Shown in pieces: positions 1 to 7,189 of a stretch of DNA of 64,000 nt (positions are counted from its first letter, which is position 1; every line of letters starts with the position of its first letter). Source of the DNA: Intestinimonas butyriciproducens (GTDB taxonomy: Bacteria; Bacillota; Clostridia; Oscillospirales; Oscillospiraceae); contig NZ_CP011524.1 in assembly GCF_004154955.1 (NCBI RefSeq), forward strand, positions 682,001 through 746,000, read 5' to 3'. The notes beneath the pieces are model-generated. The model was not told the origin of the DNA and made no database searches. It was given only the letters and a program-made list of their open reading frames with translations. The translations under genes were made by a program, and so were the position numbers.

Positions 1-688
1 TGCGGAGCTGCTCGCCCGTCAGTCCTTCCTGGGCCAACAGGTTTTCCATCACGGTGATGTCGGTGGAGATATCCAGGGCCTCGTCGCCGAAGAGGGCGTC
101 GAGCTGCTTGTCGAAGGCTTTGGTGACCGTGTCCATCATCGTCTCGATCTTTCCCATGGTGCCGTCGATGTTGGTGCCGGACACGCCCGCGGAGCCCATC
201 CTGTCATAGGCATTGAGGAGCTTGAGGGTGGTGGGGAGATAGTAGTTCATGAATTTGCGGATCTGGGAGAGCTTTTGAGGGTGCTCCACCACATAGGAGA
301 TGATCTTCTTGGTGATCTCCTCCAGATGGTCGATCTGGGCGGAGAGGGTGGGGTCCTCGATGGCGTCATTGAGACGACGCATTTCAGAGACGGCCCGGTC
401 CCGGTCCTGGATCAGGGCGTCCAGCTCGGGATTGCCGGTGGAAGGGGCCTTTTTCTCCTCCGCCTTGGGGGGCACCTCCGCCTGGGGATCGGAGTCCTTC
501 GCGGCCTCCGGGGTCTCGAAGCTGCGGTCCGGCCAGATGGCCTTGGCGATGAGAAAGGCCGCCAGGGAGGCACCCGCCGCCGCCGCATAATGGAGGGGCC
601 GGTACAGGGGCAGGAACAGCCCGAAGATCAGCCACACCACGGCCACCGCATAGATGGGGACCACAGATTTTTTTACTACCTTAGCCAT
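1..688 (-). CDS. XpaC-like membrane protein (5-bromo-4-chloroindolyl phosphate hydrolysis family), C-terminus cut by window edge
   Basis: Reading leftward from ATG 688, with AAGGAGG at 700-694, the frame stays open for 229 codons to the window edge, so the C-terminus is missing. The N-terminus has a short basic stretch and two hydrophobic segments (about residues 9-27 and 34-48). A charged linker rich in Pro, Glu and Lys follows, then a long helical region with the pattern LDALIQDRDRAVSEMRRLN. This layout fits the XpaC family, which is often next to TelA-type toxic-anion-resistance genes; that neighbour would lie outside the window. Cellular role is unknown. Family assignment comes from overall architecture rather than a catalytic motif. 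Confidence 0.7.
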   Translation of the reverse strand, partial: MAKVVKKSVVPIYAVAVVWLIFGLFLPLYRPLHYAAAAGASLAAFLIAKAIWPDRSFETPEAAKDSDPQAEVPPKAEEKKAPSTGNPELDALIQDRDRAVSEMRRLNDAIEDPTLSAQIDHLEEITKKIISYVVEHPQKLSQIRKFMNYYLPTTLKLLNAYDRMGSAGVSGTNIDGTMGKIETMMDTVTKAFDKQLDALFGDEALDISTDITVMENLLAQEGLTGEQLR

Positions 689-717
689 AACTGCCTCCTT
701 AGAGAAGATACAGAATT

Positions 718-746
718 ATTGTACCCTTCCGTGGGAAGGGTGTCAA
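718..746 (-). promoter_or_regulatory. Sigma-A promoter of the XpaC-like gene, with a palindromic spacer
   Basis: On the minus strand TTGACA (746-741) and TACAAT (723-718) are separated by exactly 17 bp. The whole spacer is an inverted repeat, CCCTTCC-cac-GGAAGGG, so a dimeric repressor could sit between the two hexamers. The -10 is about 30 bp upstream of the start codon. Confidence 0.75.
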
Positions 747-823
747 TGGGATTCCGTTTTACTTTGCCTGTCTTAGGACGCGGGTGCCCTTGCAAAAGCG
801 GAAGGGAACCGTGGACAGGATGG

Positions 824-852
824 TTGACAGGGGGTGGAAAACTTATTATTAT
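824..852 (+). promoter_or_regulatory. Sigma-A promoter of ilvA
   Basis: TTGACA (824-829), a 17-bp spacer, then TATTAT (847-852) within an AT-rich stretch. It lies about 40 bp before the ilvA start. It diverges from the XpaC promoter 80 bp to the left. Confidence 0.75.
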
Positions 853-894
853 ATATAAGTTATAGCTGTAAACGAAGAGGGAGAGCGATGGTCA

Positions 895-2109
895 ATGATG
901 ACGCTGGAGGATTTCAAGGCCGCCCGCAGTGTGCTTGCGGGCGTGATCGCGGACACCCATCTGGTCCACTCCGTGGCTTTTTCCAAAGCCACGGGGAACC
1001 ATGTCTATATCAAACCGGAAAACATGCAGGTGACCGGCGCCTACAAGATCCGGGGCGCCTACTATAAGATCAGCACCCTCACCCCGGAGGAGAAGGCGCG
1101 GGGCCTTATTACCGCTTCCGCTGGCAACCACGCCCAGGGGGTGGCCTACGCCGCCCAGGCCGCCGGCGTGAAGGCAACGGTGGTCATGCCCACCACCACG
1201 CCCCTGGTGAAGGTGAACAACACCAAGGACTACGGGGCCAACGTCATCCTGCACGGCGCCGTCTTTGACGACGCCGCGGAGCTGGCCTCCCAACTGGCGG
1301 AGGCGGAGGGCTATACGTACATCCACCCGTTCAACGATCCCATTCTGGCCACCGGACAGGGGACCATCGCCTATGAGATATTTTCCGATCTGCCGGAGGT
1401 GGACATCATTCTGGTGCCCGTGGGCGGCGGCGGCCTTGCCGCGGGGGTGGCCACCTTGGCCAAGCTCCTCAACCCCAATGTAAAGGTCATCGGCGTAGAG
1501 CCCACCGGGGCGGCCTCCATGAAGGCCAGCCTGGAGGCGGGCCATGTGGTCAGCCTGGACAGGGTGGAGACCATCGCGGACGGCGTGGCCGTCAAGACCC
1601 CTGGGGACAAGATTTTCCCATATGTGCAGCAGAATCTGGACGGCATCCTCACCATCGAGGACCGGGAGCTGGTGGATGCCTTCCTGGATATGATGGAAAA
1701 GCACAAAATGATCGTGGAGAACGCCGGGCTGCTGTCCATAGCCGCCCTGGCCCATCTGGACTGCACAGGCAAGAATGTGGTGAGCGTGCTCTCCGGCGGC
1801 AACATGGATGTCATCACCGTCTCCTCCCTGGTCCAGCACGGCCTGGTGAGCCGGGGACGGGTATTCACCTTCTCGGTGCAGCTGCCTGACCGGCCGGGCG
1901 AGCTGGTGCGGGTGGCGGAGATCGTGGCGGAGCAGAACGGCAACATCATCCGCCTGGAGCACAACCAGTTCGTCAACATCAACCGCCAGAGCGGCGTGGA
2001 ACTGCGCGTGACGCTGGAGGCCTTTGGGCATGTCCACAAGCAGGAGATCATCAAGGCGGTGAAGGACGGGGGCTACGACGTCCGTGAGGTCATGACCACC
2101 AGCGTGTAG
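895..2109 (+). CDS. ilvA: Threonine ammonia-lyase (threonine dehydratase) with C-terminal ACT domain
   Basis: PLP enzyme that deaminates threonine to 2-oxobutyrate, the first committed step to isoleucine, in the cytosol. The PLP lysine lies in GAYKIRGA (K51 from the first Met). The substrate loop SAGNHAQG is at 75-82 and the phosphate-binding glycine loop VGGGGLAAG near 176. Residues about 327-400 (FTFSVQLPDRPGELVRVAEI) form one ACT domain. At 404 aa it matches the one-ACT form (TIGR01127-like), which includes both biosynthetic and catabolic enzymes. ilv genes elsewhere in the window favour a biosynthetic role. Two adjacent ATGs (895, 898) follow a purine-rich AGAGGGAG; either could be used. 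It has its own promoter and a strong hairpin after the stop. Confidence 0.93.
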   Translation: MMTLEDFKAARSVLAGVIADTHLVHSVAFSKATGNHVYIKPENMQVTGAYKIRGAYYKISTLTPEEKARGLITASAGNHAQGVAYAAQAAGVKATVVMPTTTPLVKVNNTKDYGANVILHGAVFDDAAELASQLAEAEGYTYIHPFNDPILATGQGTIAYEIFSDLPEVDIILVPVGGGGLAAGVATLAKLLNPNVKVIGVEPTGAASMKASLEAGHVVSLDRVETIADGVAVKTPGDKIFPYVQQNLDGILTIEDRELVDAFLDMMEKHKMIVENAGLLSIAALAHLDCTGKNVVSVLSGGNMDVITVSSLVQHGLVSRGRVFTFSVQLPDRPGELVRVAEIVAEQNGNIIRLEHNQFVNINRQSGVELRVTLEAFGHVHKQEIIKAVKDGGYDVREVMTTSV

Positions 2110-2126
2110 CCCCTTGAATATCTGTT

Positions 2127-2160
2127 GCCGCCCCCCGGAGGCGGACCTCCGGGGGGCGGC
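2127..2160 (+). terminator. Perfect GC-rich hairpin after ilvA
   Basis: A 15-bp perfect stem (2127-2141 with 2146-2160; arm GCCGCCCCCCGGAGG) and 4-nt loop start 18 bp after the ilvA stop. No U-run follows, so it may be a 3' stabiliser or weak terminator rather than a classical intrinsic terminator. Confidence 0.5.
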
Positions 2161-2400
2161 TATCTTCGTGCGGTGGGCCGCCGGGTCGTCGCCGCCGGAC
2201 CGGGAGACGGCGTGGGGCCGCCAGGCCGGCACGCTTCCGCGCGCTGCCGTGGGAGGCCGGCGGCTGTCCCGGGGCGCCTGCGGCCCGCCTTTGCGAGCCG
2301 CCTGCCGCTTGTCGTATCCTATGCCGGCGGCGACGCCTCGGTGCCCCTCTGCGGGACCGGGTATGGGAAGAGCATACCGCAAAAGGATTTTATTTTCCAT
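2161..2400 (+). other. GC-rich spacer ahead of rpe, no gene seen
   Basis: About 240 bp, extremely GC-rich, with short inverted repeats such as GTATG...CATAC near 2360-2377, just before the rpe ribosome binding site. The rpe frame is open through here, but there is no ribosome binding site near the upstream starts and the encoded residues are low-complexity Pro/Ala/Gly/Arg. I read it as a transcribed leader or non-coding spacer. No known riboswitch class was recognised. Confidence 0.4.
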
Positions 2401-2416
2401 AAGGAGAGATGAAAAG

Positions 2417-3064
2417 ATGATTAAAATTGCTCCTTCCATCCTTTCAGCGGATTTTTGCAATCTGGAGCGGGAGATCCGGCGGGTGGATTCCGCCGACTGG
2501 CTCCATGTGGACGTGATGGACGGCATGTTCGTGCCCAACATCTCCATCGGCGTGCCGGTGGTGTCGTCCATCCGCAGGCACACGGAGATGTTTCTGGACG
2601 TCCATCTGATGGTGGAAAAGCCGGGGCGCTATGTGGATGCCTTTGCCGACGCCGGAGCCGATCTGCTCTCGGTCCACCTGGAGGCCGATATGCCGCCCCG
2701 CATCCGGGAGGCCCTCCGGCGCATGGAGGAGCGCGGGGTGAAGCGGGGGATCGTCCTGCGGCCCATCACCTCGGCCGAAGCGGTGCTCCCCTACCTGGAG
2801 CTGGGTGTGGAGCTGGTGCTGGTGATGACAGTGGAGCCCGGCTTCGGCGGACAGAAGTTCATGGCCGATCAGCTTCCCAAGCTGGAGGCGATCCGCCGGT
2901 ATATCGACCGCTATCAGCCGGACTGCAATCTGGAGGTGGATGGAGGGATCGATCCTGACACCGCACGTCAGGCGGTATCCGCCGGAGCCAACGTGTTGGT
3001 GGCAGGTTCCTCGGTGTACGGTGCGCCGGACCCGGCGGCTGCCATCGCGGCCCTGAGAGGGTAA
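2417..3064 (+). CDS. rpe: Ribulose-phosphate 3-epimerase
   Basis: Interconverts D-ribulose 5-phosphate and D-xylulose 5-phosphate in the pentose phosphate pathway. The 215-aa product is a normal-length TIM barrel. Family signatures appear in order: APSILSADF at the N-terminus, HVDVMDGMFVPN with metal/catalytic His and Asp, DVHLMV, the phosphate-loop region VEPGFGGQKF, and EVDGGI carrying the second catalytic Asp. Start ATG 2417 is set by AAGGAGA at 2401-2407. A longer in-frame upstream extension is rejected because it lacks a ribosome binding site and family similarity. recR follows 58 bp downstream. Confidence 0.95.
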   Translation: MIKIAPSILSADFCNLEREIRRVDSADWLHVDVMDGMFVPNISIGVPVVSSIRRHTEMFLDVHLMVEKPGRYVDAFADAGADLLSVHLEADMPPRIREALRRMEERGVKRGIVLRPITSAEAVLPYLELGVELVLVMTVEPGFGGQKFMADQLPKLEAIRRYIDRYQPDCNLEVDGGIDPDTARQAVSAGANVLVAGSSVYGAPDPAAAIAALRG

Positions 3065-3122
3065 CCTCTCTGGGCCCGTCATCGGAAAAAATGCACAGAT
3101 CAATCGTTGGAGGTAACATCCT

Positions 3123-3725
3123 ATGCAGTATTTTCCCCCGGCCCTGGAAAAGCTGACGGAGCAGTTTGCACGGCTGCCCGGCATCGGCAACAAGAGCGCC
3201 CAGCGGCTGGCCTTTTTTGTGCTGTCCCTTCCCGACGAGGACGCACAGGCGTTTGCCGACGCCATCGTGACCGCCAAGCGGGCCATCTCTCTGTGTCCGG
3301 TGTGCCAGAACCTCACGGAGGGCGAGGGGCCCTGTGCCATCTGCCGCAGCGACAAGCGGGACGGCGGAACGGTATGTGTGGTGGCCGATCCCAAGGATGT
3401 CATCGCCATGGAGCGGTCCCGGGAGTATCAGGGGCGCTACCATGTGCTCCACGGGGTCATTTCTCCCATGAACCATGTGGGTCCCGATGATCTTCACATC
3501 AAGGAACTGCTGGAGCGGGTGGCCTCGGGCGAGGTGCAGGAGGTCATCATGGCCACCAACCCGGACACGGAGGGGGAGGCCACGGCCATGTATCTGGCCC
3601 GTCTCCTGCGGCCCTTTGGCGTGAGGATCACCCGGCTGGCCTATGGGGTCCCGGTGGGAGGCCACCTGGAGTATGCCGACGACGCCACGCTGATGCGGGC
3701 GCTGGAAGGGCGGAGAGAGATGTAA
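3123..3725 (+). CDS. recR: Recombination mediator protein RecR
   Basis: Acts with RecF and RecO to load RecA at single-stranded gaps. The 200-aa protein has the helix-hairpin-helix LPGIGNKSAQRLAF (18-31), a four-cysteine zinc finger (C58, C61, C71, C74), then a Toprim domain (about 80-175) and the conserved C-terminal GVPVGGHLEYAD. Length and domain order are typical. GGAGG ends 10 nt before ATG 3123. In many Firmicutes recR follows dnaX; here it follows rpe and is closed by a strong terminator. Confidence 0.96.
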   Translation: MQYFPPALEKLTEQFARLPGIGNKSAQRLAFFVLSLPDEDAQAFADAIVTAKRAISLCPVCQNLTEGEGPCAICRSDKRDGGTVCVVADPKDVIAMERSREYQGRYHVLHGVISPMNHVGPDDLHIKELLERVASGEVQEVIMATNPDTEGEATAMYLARLLRPFGVRITRLAYGVPVGGHLEYADDATLMRALEGRREM

Positions 3726-3726
3726 A

Positions 3727-3766
3727 ACACGGGGGCGCGTCCGACTAGGACGCGCCCCCGTGTTTT
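3727..3766 (+). terminator. Intrinsic terminator after recR
   Basis: A 16-bp perfect stem, 3727-3742 with 3748-3763 (arm ACACGGGGGCGCGTCC), followed by TTT. It sits directly after the recR stop and also faces the end of the convergent DUF2188 gene, so it may act on both. Confidence 0.85.
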
Positions 3767-3782
3767 GGCAGAGCCCGACGGC

Positions 3783-3977
3783 TCAGGCGGAAGGTTCCCC
3801 GGCCGGACGATACCGGGCCAGGAGAGATAACTGCTCGTTTGCAGCCATCCGCGCTGCGATCTCCAGGGCTTCCTGGTAGGACGCCACCCGCCGGATGGCC
3901 TTGGCGGCGGCGTGGCGGCGGACCTGCCAGCCGCCTTTGGGGTGGGGCAGCACGTAGAGATCTGCTCTGTGGTCCAT
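3783..3977 (-). CDS. DUF2188 small protein
   Basis: 64 aa. The pattern LYVLPHPKGGWQVRRHAAAK then EALEIAARMAANEQ matches the DUF2188 fold (two strands with a conserved GGWxV, then a helix with an A-R-N motif). The function of the family is unknown. ATG 3977 is chosen because homologous sequence begins there; AAGGAGGAGG lies at 4000-3991, a longish 13-nt spacing. Longer frames to 4154 add unrelated residues. Convergent with recR. Confidence 0.7.
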   Translation of the reverse strand: MDHRADLYVLPHPKGGWQVRRHAAAKAIRRVASYQEALEIAARMAANEQLSLLARYRPAGEPSA

Positions 3978-4150
3978 GGGGGTATGTACACCTCCTCCTT
4001 TTGTGTGATGGTATGGAGAACCGCACACAAAAAGAGAAAACATTGACTTTTGGCCGGCATTTCGATACAATAAAAACGGACTGCGTCGGCCGTGGGCCGC
4101 GTTTTCTCCAGGGGTTCCGCTGTGCCAGCAGGGGAGCCCCCTTTTTTGTG

Positions 4151-4684
4151 TCACTGGTCTTCCCTGGGGGAAGAGGCCCGCTTTTTCAGCAGACGGCTGT
4201 AGCGGGCCAACAGGGCCTCCTCCGAGAGAGAGGAGGCGCCGGCGGTGAACTGCTCGGTGGTCAAGCTCAGGATAGGGATCTCAAAGGCGTCGATCAGGCT
4301 CTGGGCCTCCTGGACCGCCTGCTCCAGCTCCGACAGGTCGAACTGGTTGCGCAGAGAGCGCATCTGGGCGGCAAGACTGCAAAATTTCTCCAGAACGGCG
4401 GCGGCGCCTTCGCAGGCGGGCGGAACGGGTACAGGAGCGGCGGCGTCCGGACATTCCCCCACGCCGGCGGAGGCCGGAGCGGACGCCGTGGACTGCGTCA
4501 GGCGGCTGATGTCCACATTAAAAATGTCGGATAGTTGCTCCAGCCTGGCGGAGCTGATCTTGGAGGCGCCGGATTCCCACTGCGATATCGTGCCGCGGCT
4601 GATACCGAGCCTGCGGGCAAGTCCGGACTGGGTCAGCCCCTGGCGTTCACGGAGCTCTTTCAAATTAAGATGCCCACTAAACAT
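4151..4684 (-). CDS. XRE-family transcriptional regulator, translationally coupled to ansA
   Basis: 177 aa. Residues 6-60 form a lambda-repressor-like HTH (LKELRERQGLTQSGLARRLG, then GTISQWESGASK). A Pro/Ala-rich linker (about 64-92) leads to a C-terminal helical segment with coiled-coil character (about 95-135). No enzyme domain is seen. The start lies 9 bp after the ansA stop and has no good ribosome binding site of its own, which suggests coupling to ansA. A regulator co-transcribed behind asparaginase could sense aspartate or nitrogen status; that is inference. Confidence 0.8.
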   Translation of the reverse strand: MFSGHLNLKELRERQGLTQSGLARRLGISRGTISQWESGASKISSARLEQLSDIFNVDISRLTQSTASAPASAGVGECPDAAAPVPVPPACEGAAAVLEKFCSLAAQMRSLRNQFDLSELEQAVQEAQSLIDAFEIPILSLTTEQFTAGASSLSEEALLARYSRLLKKRASSPREDQ

Positions 4685-4693
4685 GCAAGACAG

Positions 4694-5695
4694 TCACTGC
4701 GGCAAGGATACCTCGCCTGCCAGGCTCTTTGCAAAATAGGCTTTCACCTGGACCGGATCTTCCGTCTGGCCTAACACCCACATCAATTTTGTAACCGCCG
4801 CCTCTGTGGTTATATCATAGCCCTGGATCACGCCCTGGGACAGCGCGCGCTGTCCGGCCTGATAGAGGGTGAAGTCGCTGCTCTCGTAGAGGCACTGGGA
4901 GCAGACCACAACGGACATGCCCGCCTGAGCCGCTTTGTGGAGCTTGGAGATGAGGTCCCGGCGGATGAAGTGGAGTCCCCCGGCGCCGAAGGCCTCGATT
5001 ACCACCCCGCGATAATGCATTTGCAGCAGCATGTCGAAGATCTCCGGATTGAGACCGGGGGTCAGCTTGATGAGAAAGACGTCCCTGCACAGCTCGTCCC
5101 GGAGCGTGCAGCGATCCCCGGCGGCGGGGGGCAGCGCGGCGGGATCGATATGCAGCCCACCGCCGTCCACCAAGGCGGCAGGAGGCCAGTTGACACTTTC
5201 AAAGGCGTCAAAGCCCTTGGTGCGGGTCTTGACCGCCCGGCATCCCAGGATCACCTTACGGTCAAAGGCCACAAAGACGCCGGGTGTGCCGGAGGCGGCC
5301 ATGGCGAAGGCGATGCGCAGGTTCTCCAGCGCGTCGGTGAGCGGGTGTTCGATGGGGAGCTGGGAGCCGGTGAGCACCACGGGGATAGGAATGCCGCGGA
5401 GCATGAAGCTGAGCACCGACGCGGTGTAGGCCATGGTGTCGGTGCCGTGGGTGATCACCACGCCGTCATATGCGGCGCGCTGATCGTGGACAGCGCGGGC
5501 GATGAGCTGCCACTCCTCCGGCTGGATGTTGGAGGAGTCCAGGTGCAGGATATCGCGGACTGTGAGCGCGTAATTCTCGGAGAGCAGGGGAAAATGGCGG
5601 GTCAGCGCGTCCCCGTCCATGCCGGGAGCCAGTCCCTCCTCCGTGGGTCGGGAGGCGATGGTCCCCCCGGTGGTAAGCAAAAGAATATGTTTCAC
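4694..5695 (-). CDS. ansA: Type I L-asparaginase, cytoplasmic
   Basis: Hydrolyses asparagine to aspartate and ammonia. Catalytic triads are visible: TTGGTIAS with Thr12, and THGTDTMAYTA with Thr85-Asp86; the supporting lysine is in VKTRTKGFDAF. There is no signal peptide, which fits the cytoplasmic AnsA type. The start is GTG 5695: GGAGGA at 5708-5703 is a perfect ribosome binding site 7 nt upstream. A TTG at 5710, which would lengthen the protein by five residues, overlaps that site and is rejected. The product is 333 aa. An XRE regulator follows in the same operon. Confidence 0.92.
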   Translation of the reverse strand: MKHILLLTTGGTIASRPTEEGLAPGMDGDALTRHFPLLSENYALTVRDILHLDSSNIQPEEWQLIARAVHDQRAAYDGVVITHGTDTMAYTASVLSFMLRGIPIPVVLTGSQLPIEHPLTDALENLRIAFAMAASGTPGVFVAFDRKVILGCRAVKTRTKGFDAFESVNWPPAALVDGGGLHIDPAALPPAAGDRCTLRDELCRDVFLIKLTPGLNPEIFDMLLQMHYRGVVIEAFGAGGLHFIRRDLISKLHKAAQAGMSVVVCSQCLYESSDFTLYQAGQRALSQGVIQGYDITTEAAVTKLMWVLGQTEDPVQVKAYFAKSLAGEVSLPQ

Positions 5696-5757
5696 TTGAT
5701 TCTCCTCCAATGAACAGGTATACTACGTATAGAGAAAGAGAAAGCGAGGTTACAAAC
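5696..5757. promoter_or_regulatory. Divergent promoter region ansA / DUF4234 gene
   Basis: Rightward: TTGATT (5696-5701), 17 bp, TATACT (5719-5724). Leftward: TTGTAA (5756-5751), 18 bp, TATACG (5732-5727). The two -10 elements nearly touch in GTATACTACGTATAGAG, itself partly symmetric, so the genes probably compete for polymerase or share a regulator. Confidence 0.6.
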
Positions 5758-6114
5758 ATGAAGTATCGCAGCGTTGGTATGTGTGTGGTGCTCAGCATCA
5801 TCACCTGTGGGATCTACGGTATCTATTGGTATTACTGCCTGAACGAGGACATCAACGAGGTCACGGGGCGGCCCGGCACCAGCGGCGGCATGGTCATTCT
5901 GTTTACACTGCTCAGCTGCGGCATCTACAGCATCTACTGGTGCTACAAGATGGGCGAAAAGCTGGACGCGGCCCGGGCGGAACAGGGTACGCCTACGGGT
6001 AGCCTGTCCATCCTGTATCTGGTACTCTCCATTTTCGGGCTGGATATCGTAGCCTGGGCCCTGATGCAGAATGAGGTCAACCACTATACCCCCGGCACCG
6101 GCGATGCCTTCTAG
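5758..6114 (+). CDS. DUF4234 small membrane protein
   Basis: 118 aa with three hydrophobic segments (about 6-28, 42-64, 80-100). Aromatic/Gly motifs CGIYGIYWYY and CGIYSIYW are the repeated signature of DUF4234. Function is unknown. ATG 5758 follows GCGAGGT by 7 nt; an upstream in-frame ATG at 5710 lies in the promoter and is rejected. It overlaps the DUF2752 gene by 11 bp, indicating co-translation. Confidence 0.8.
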   Translation: MKYRSVGMCVVLSIITCGIYGIYWYYCLNEDINEVTGRPGTSGGMVILFTLLSCGIYSIYWCYKMGEKLDAARAEQGTPTGSLSILYLVLSIFGLDIVAWALMQNEVNHYTPGTGDAF

Positions 6115-6499
6115 AAGAAACGAACTCCTGCGGCGGGCGGGCCTGGTCCTGGGGATCGGGCTCGCCTATGCGCTTTTCTGCGGCCTTACGGGCTGGTACC
6201 TGCCATGTCCTTTCCATGCCGTGACCGGACTCTGGTGCCCGGGCTGTGGGGTGTCCCGGATGTGTATGGCTCTGCTACGCCTGGATCTGCCCGCGGCCTG
6301 GAGGTGGAACCCGGCCCTGATGGTGCTGACGGTGCCCTTGGGCATACTACTGGCGCGGCTGGCCGGGGCCTATGTACGGCAGGGGCGCACCCGCCCCACC
6401 CGGGCGGAGCAGGCCGTCATCTGGGCCATGGCGGCCTTCCTGCTGGTTTTCGGCGTGCTGCGGAACCTACCCGGAATGGAGGCACTGGCGCCCGGTTAA
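6104..6499 (+). CDS. DUF2752 membrane protein
   Basis: 131 aa. The family hallmark CPFHAVTGLWCPGCGVSRM lies at about 40-58, flanked by transmembrane helices (about 12-32, 70-90, 106-126). DUF2752 proteins often sit beside DUF4234/TM2-type proteins; a joint membrane role is plausible but untested. ATG 6104 overlaps the preceding stop. Its stop overlaps the convergent oxidoreductase gene by 4 bp. Confidence 0.8.
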   Translation: MPSRRNELLRRAGLVLGIGLAYALFCGLTGWYLPCPFHAVTGLWCPGCGVSRMCMALLRLDLPAAWRWNPALMVLTVPLGILLARLAGAYVRQGRTRPTRAEQAVIWAMAAFLLVFGVLRNLPGMEALAPG

Positions 6500-7101
6500 A
6501 AGTTGGGCGCCAGCGCCTCCGCCTGCGCCATGGCCCCGGCCAGGAGGGCGGCTTTGTCGTTGCGCACGTCGTCCAGCCCCTCCGCGCAGAGCAGATGGAA
6601 GTCGGGGATGCCGTACATGGCGCACAGGGCTTGCAGGTGGCGGGCCCCGGACTCCATCCACGCGGTCTCCGGGAGGGAGAAGTTTCCGCCGCGGGTGGTG
6701 ATGAGGAGGAGCCGCTTCGCCCGGCAGAGGCCGACGCTGTTCCCGGCGTCGTCATAGCCGAAGGTGAGATTGGTCACAGAGATGCGCTCCAGGTAAATTT
6801 TCAGGATGGCGGGATAGGAGAGGTCCCAGAATGGAGCGGCGATGACGATGCGGTCCGCTCCGGCGAACTGCCGGGCGGGGGCAAACATGGGCTCCTCCAG
6901 CCGACCGGCGTTCCACAGCGTATCCCGCTCCGCCAGTACCTCGGGGTACTGGGGCTCCAGCCGCTCCTCCATCAGATTGCGCTCCGTCACCCGGTCCCCC
7001 GGGTGGCTTTTTTCATATTCCGTGAGAAAATGCCGCGCCAGGGCCAGAGTGCGGGAGCGCGCGCCCCGAACGCAGGCGTTGACAAAAAGCAGTTCAGACA
7101 T
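6496..7101 (-). CDS. Flavodoxin-fold NAD(P)H dehydrogenase (quinone) / azoreductase-like flavoprotein
   Basis: 201 aa cytosolic protein of the Flavodoxin_2 family. The N-terminal strand and FMN phosphate loop are MSELLFVNACVRGARSRTL, and IVIAAPFWDLSYPAILKIYLER is the typical second FMN-contact region (shown here in short: APFWDLSYPA). A later strand carries LLLITTRGGNF. The likely reaction is two-electron reduction of quinones or azo compounds using FMN; the physiological substrate is unknown. Start ATG 7101 follows GGAGGG by 7 nt. Convergent with the DUF2752 gene. Confidence 0.75.
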   Translation of the reverse strand: MSELLFVNACVRGARSRTLALARHFLTEYEKSHPGDRVTERNLMEERLEPQYPEVLAERDTLWNAGRLEEPMFAPARQFAGADRIVIAAPFWDLSYPAILKIYLERISVTNLTFGYDDAGNSVGLCRAKRLLLITTRGGNFSLPETAWMESGARHLQALCAMYGIPDFHLLCAEGLDDVRNDKAALLAGAMAQAEALAPNF

Positions 7102-7189
7102 AGCAGATCCCTCCATAGCAGCAAATGCTCCCATATGGGAAGCAAACTCTAGTATACACCGGAATGGGCGTTTCTACCAGAGGGACCGC

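Noticed and set aside
892-2583. Long minus-strand frame opposite ilvA and rpe
   Set aside because: Antisense shadow of GC-rich coding DNA: His/Gly/Val-rich with no domain, and no ribosome binding site.
2114-3064. Rpe with about 100 extra N-terminal residues
   Set aside because: The true family start is at 2417 with a strong AAGGAGA site; the upstream residues are low-complexity and the frame is open only because of high GC.
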